Notes under the pieces: generated by a model
Database searches by the model: none
Told to the model about the DNA's origin: nothing
The model's input: only the letters and a program-made list of their open reading frames with translations
Part shown: positions 52,485-53,431 of the stretch, one piece after another
How positions within the stretch are numbered: position 1 is the stretch's first letter
How the letters are laid out: each line of letters begins with the position of its first letter
Translations under genes and position numbers: made by a program
From: Nodosilinea sp. FACHB-131
Lineage (GTDB): Bacteria > Cyanobacteriota > Cyanobacteriia > Phormidesmidales > Phormidesmidaceae
Direction of reading: 5' to 3'
DNA length: 53,431 nt
Assembly: GCF_014695395.1 (NCBI RefSeq)
Contig: NZ_JACJOF010000043.1
Span: forward strand, 1 to 53,431

Positions 52485-52585
52485 CGCCTGGTGGCAGCCC
52501 AAACGAGACGAGGGGAATGGCACGCTGCGGGTGAACTTGGGATAATGCGATTACCACGGCGTTTCTCGTTGGAGGCTAGGACACC

Positions 52586-53176
52586 ATGACCGTTGCAACT
52601 ACCCGCATGGGTCTGGAGGAGTTCTTTGCCTATACTAGCAACCTCGACACCCTCTATGAGTTAGAAGACGGGGAACCGGTTGAAATGCCGCCAGAGAGCG
52701 ACCTAAATCAGCGCATTACCTCGTTTTTGTTTGCCTACTTTTTGCAGCAAGGTATACCCCCTGATCGCCTGCGAACTAAAACAGAGATAGCTGTCATGGG
52801 GGAACGCACCACCGTGCGAGTGCCCGATTTGATGGTGTTGTCAGAGGAACTCGCTATGGCTCTTGAGGGGGCGAACCGGGCAACGGTAACGTTAGATATG
52901 CCGCCACCTCGGCTAGTGGTGGAGGTGGTGTCGCCAGGGAAGAAAAACATCGATCGTGACTACCGCTATAAGCGATCGCAGTACGAAGCCCGAGGCATTG
53001 CCGAGTTTTGGATTGTTGACCCCATCGCCCAACGGGTCACCGTGCTGACCCGGATCGAGGGGTTATACGAGGCGGTACTGGTTGAGAGGAATGCTGCAAT
53101 TACCTCGGCTCTGTTAACAGAGTTGGCATCTGAGAACAGGCTGACGGCGGCTCAGATTCTCAAGGCCAGGTACTGA
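52586..53176 (+). CDS. Uma2-family (DUF820) putative nuclease
   Basis: This 196-residue protein is typical of the large cyanobacterial Uma2 family (PD-(D/E)XK fold). It has ELEDGEPVEMPPES near the start, RVPDLMVLSEE with the catalytic Asp, PPRLVVEVVSP with the Glu, DYRYKRSQYEARGIAEFWIVDP and a basic end. Function in cells is unknown; the family is abundant and often associated with mobile DNA. Confidence 0.93.
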   Translation: MTVATTRMGLEEFFAYTSNLDTLYELEDGEPVEMPPESDLNQRITSFLFAYFLQQGIPPDRLRTKTEIAVMGERTTVRVPDLMVLSEELAMALEGANRATVTLDMPPPRLVVEVVSPGKKNIDRDYRYKRSQYEARGIAEFWIVDPIAQRVTVLTRIEGLYEAVLVERNAAITSALLTELASENRLTAAQILKARY

Positions 53177-53340
53177 TTTTGTGTTGTGCTGAATGTGCAC
53201 GTGACTTTATTTGTCGTAGAGACACGCTGGTGTCATTAAAGTAGCCTTGTCCCGATGTCATTCAATCTGGCACTGTACAGCTCAATCAAAGACCTTAACC
53301 GTCTCACCGTTCCAATCCTGAGACGCCGCAACGAAAAATC

Positions 53341-53405
53341 AAGGGTTTCCGGCTGTCTCAGGTGAGACGTAGGCCGACCGCACGACCCAACACCCGGAAA
53401 CCCTT
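53341..53405. other. Nested palindromes upstream of the small recombinase: candidate recombination or operator site
   Basis: AAGGGTTTCCGG (53341-53352) is the exact reverse complement of CCGGAAACCCTT (53394-53405; also 46-57). The arms enclose a second perfect palindrome, GTCTCA-GG-TGAGAC (53355-53368; also 7-20). The site lies about 70-140 bp before the recombinase start codon at 131 on the circle. Paired arms around a spacer next to a tyrosine recombinase suggest a resolution or attachment site, or an autoregulatory operator. The function is inferred; only the symmetry is seen. Confidence 0.55.
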
Positions 53406-53431
53406 ATAAACTCGTGAATTTTACTGTACGA
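53349..53431. repeat. Terminal direct repeat: circular-contig overlap (copy 2)
   Basis: Exact copy of bases 1-83. On the closed circle this segment joins the Uma2 gene region to the small recombinase gene that starts at 131. Confidence 0.93.

Noticed and set aside
1..53431. Conjugative or mobilisable plasmid genes
   Set aside because: I found no relaxase, coupling protein or type IV secretion component in any frame with recognisable motifs.

Overview
This window is almost certainly one complete circular cyanobacterial plasmid of 53,348 bp. The first 83 bases (1-83) are repeated exactly at the end (53349-53431), as expected when an assembler overlaps the ends of a circle. Cyanobacterial origin is inferred from the many GCGATCGC (HIP1-type) palindromes and from the protein families present: Uma2, YhcG/DUF1016, WGR, SLH and DUF4114 proteins, and a cyanobacterial-type conflict system. 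No rRNA, tRNA, relaxase, type IV secretion gene or intact insertion sequence was recognised.

Replication and maintenance occupy 45.5 kb to 0.7 kb across the origin. A Rep-like initiator (45533-46633) lies next to ten iterons (46737-47049) arranged as a duplicated block. It is followed by a primase-polymerase-like protein (47399-49096), a YhcG-type nuclease, a WGR protein, a ParA/ribbon-helix-helix pair with TAGACATA repeats both upstream of parA and inside the partner gene, a Uma2 nuclease, and a catalytic-domain-only tyrosine recombinase next to nested palindromes at the circle junction. A second recombinase of the same minimal kind is at 13104-13643.

The most striking region is 2.9-11.8 kb, read leftward. 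A translationally coupled operon encodes a Trypco1-like protein, a trypsin/VMAP-like protein, a MoxR-type AAA+ ATPase and a 989-residue protein ending in an FGE-sulfatase (C-type-lectin-fold) domain. It continues directly into a diversity-generating retroelement (DGR): Avd, reverse transcriptase, a 119-bp template repeat (TR), and then a second FGE-domain target. Both target genes end in a 119-bp variable repeat (VR). The VRs differ from the TR at 15 and 16 positions, and every difference falls on a template adenine. The plasmid therefore carries an NTP-dependent conflict system whose apparent recognition tip is under targeted hypermutation.

The remaining cargo is modular. An HlyD adaptor and a PqqD-M50 metalloprotease diverge from a giant subtilase with a LEPR-type N-terminus and a glycine-zipper tail (15.2-22.0 kb). 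A broken FGE gene follows. Then come a TetR/amidase pair with a clear operator, a DUF6875-like protein facing an A-PCP-TE mini-NRPS (25.5-29.6 kb), and a MarR/DUF1349/epimerase/paired-DMT-transporter module with MarR operators (30.3-33.5 kb). A LOG-family enzyme, a Na/Pi cotransporter with a large nuclease-phytase fusion (35.6-41.5 kb), and an SLH/beta-propeller surface protein (43.6-45.3 kb) complete the set. Degraded members of a ~105-bp inverted-repeat element (TAGTTGCC ends) and a HIP1-centred hairpin repeat are scattered between the modules and mark it as a mosaic replicon.
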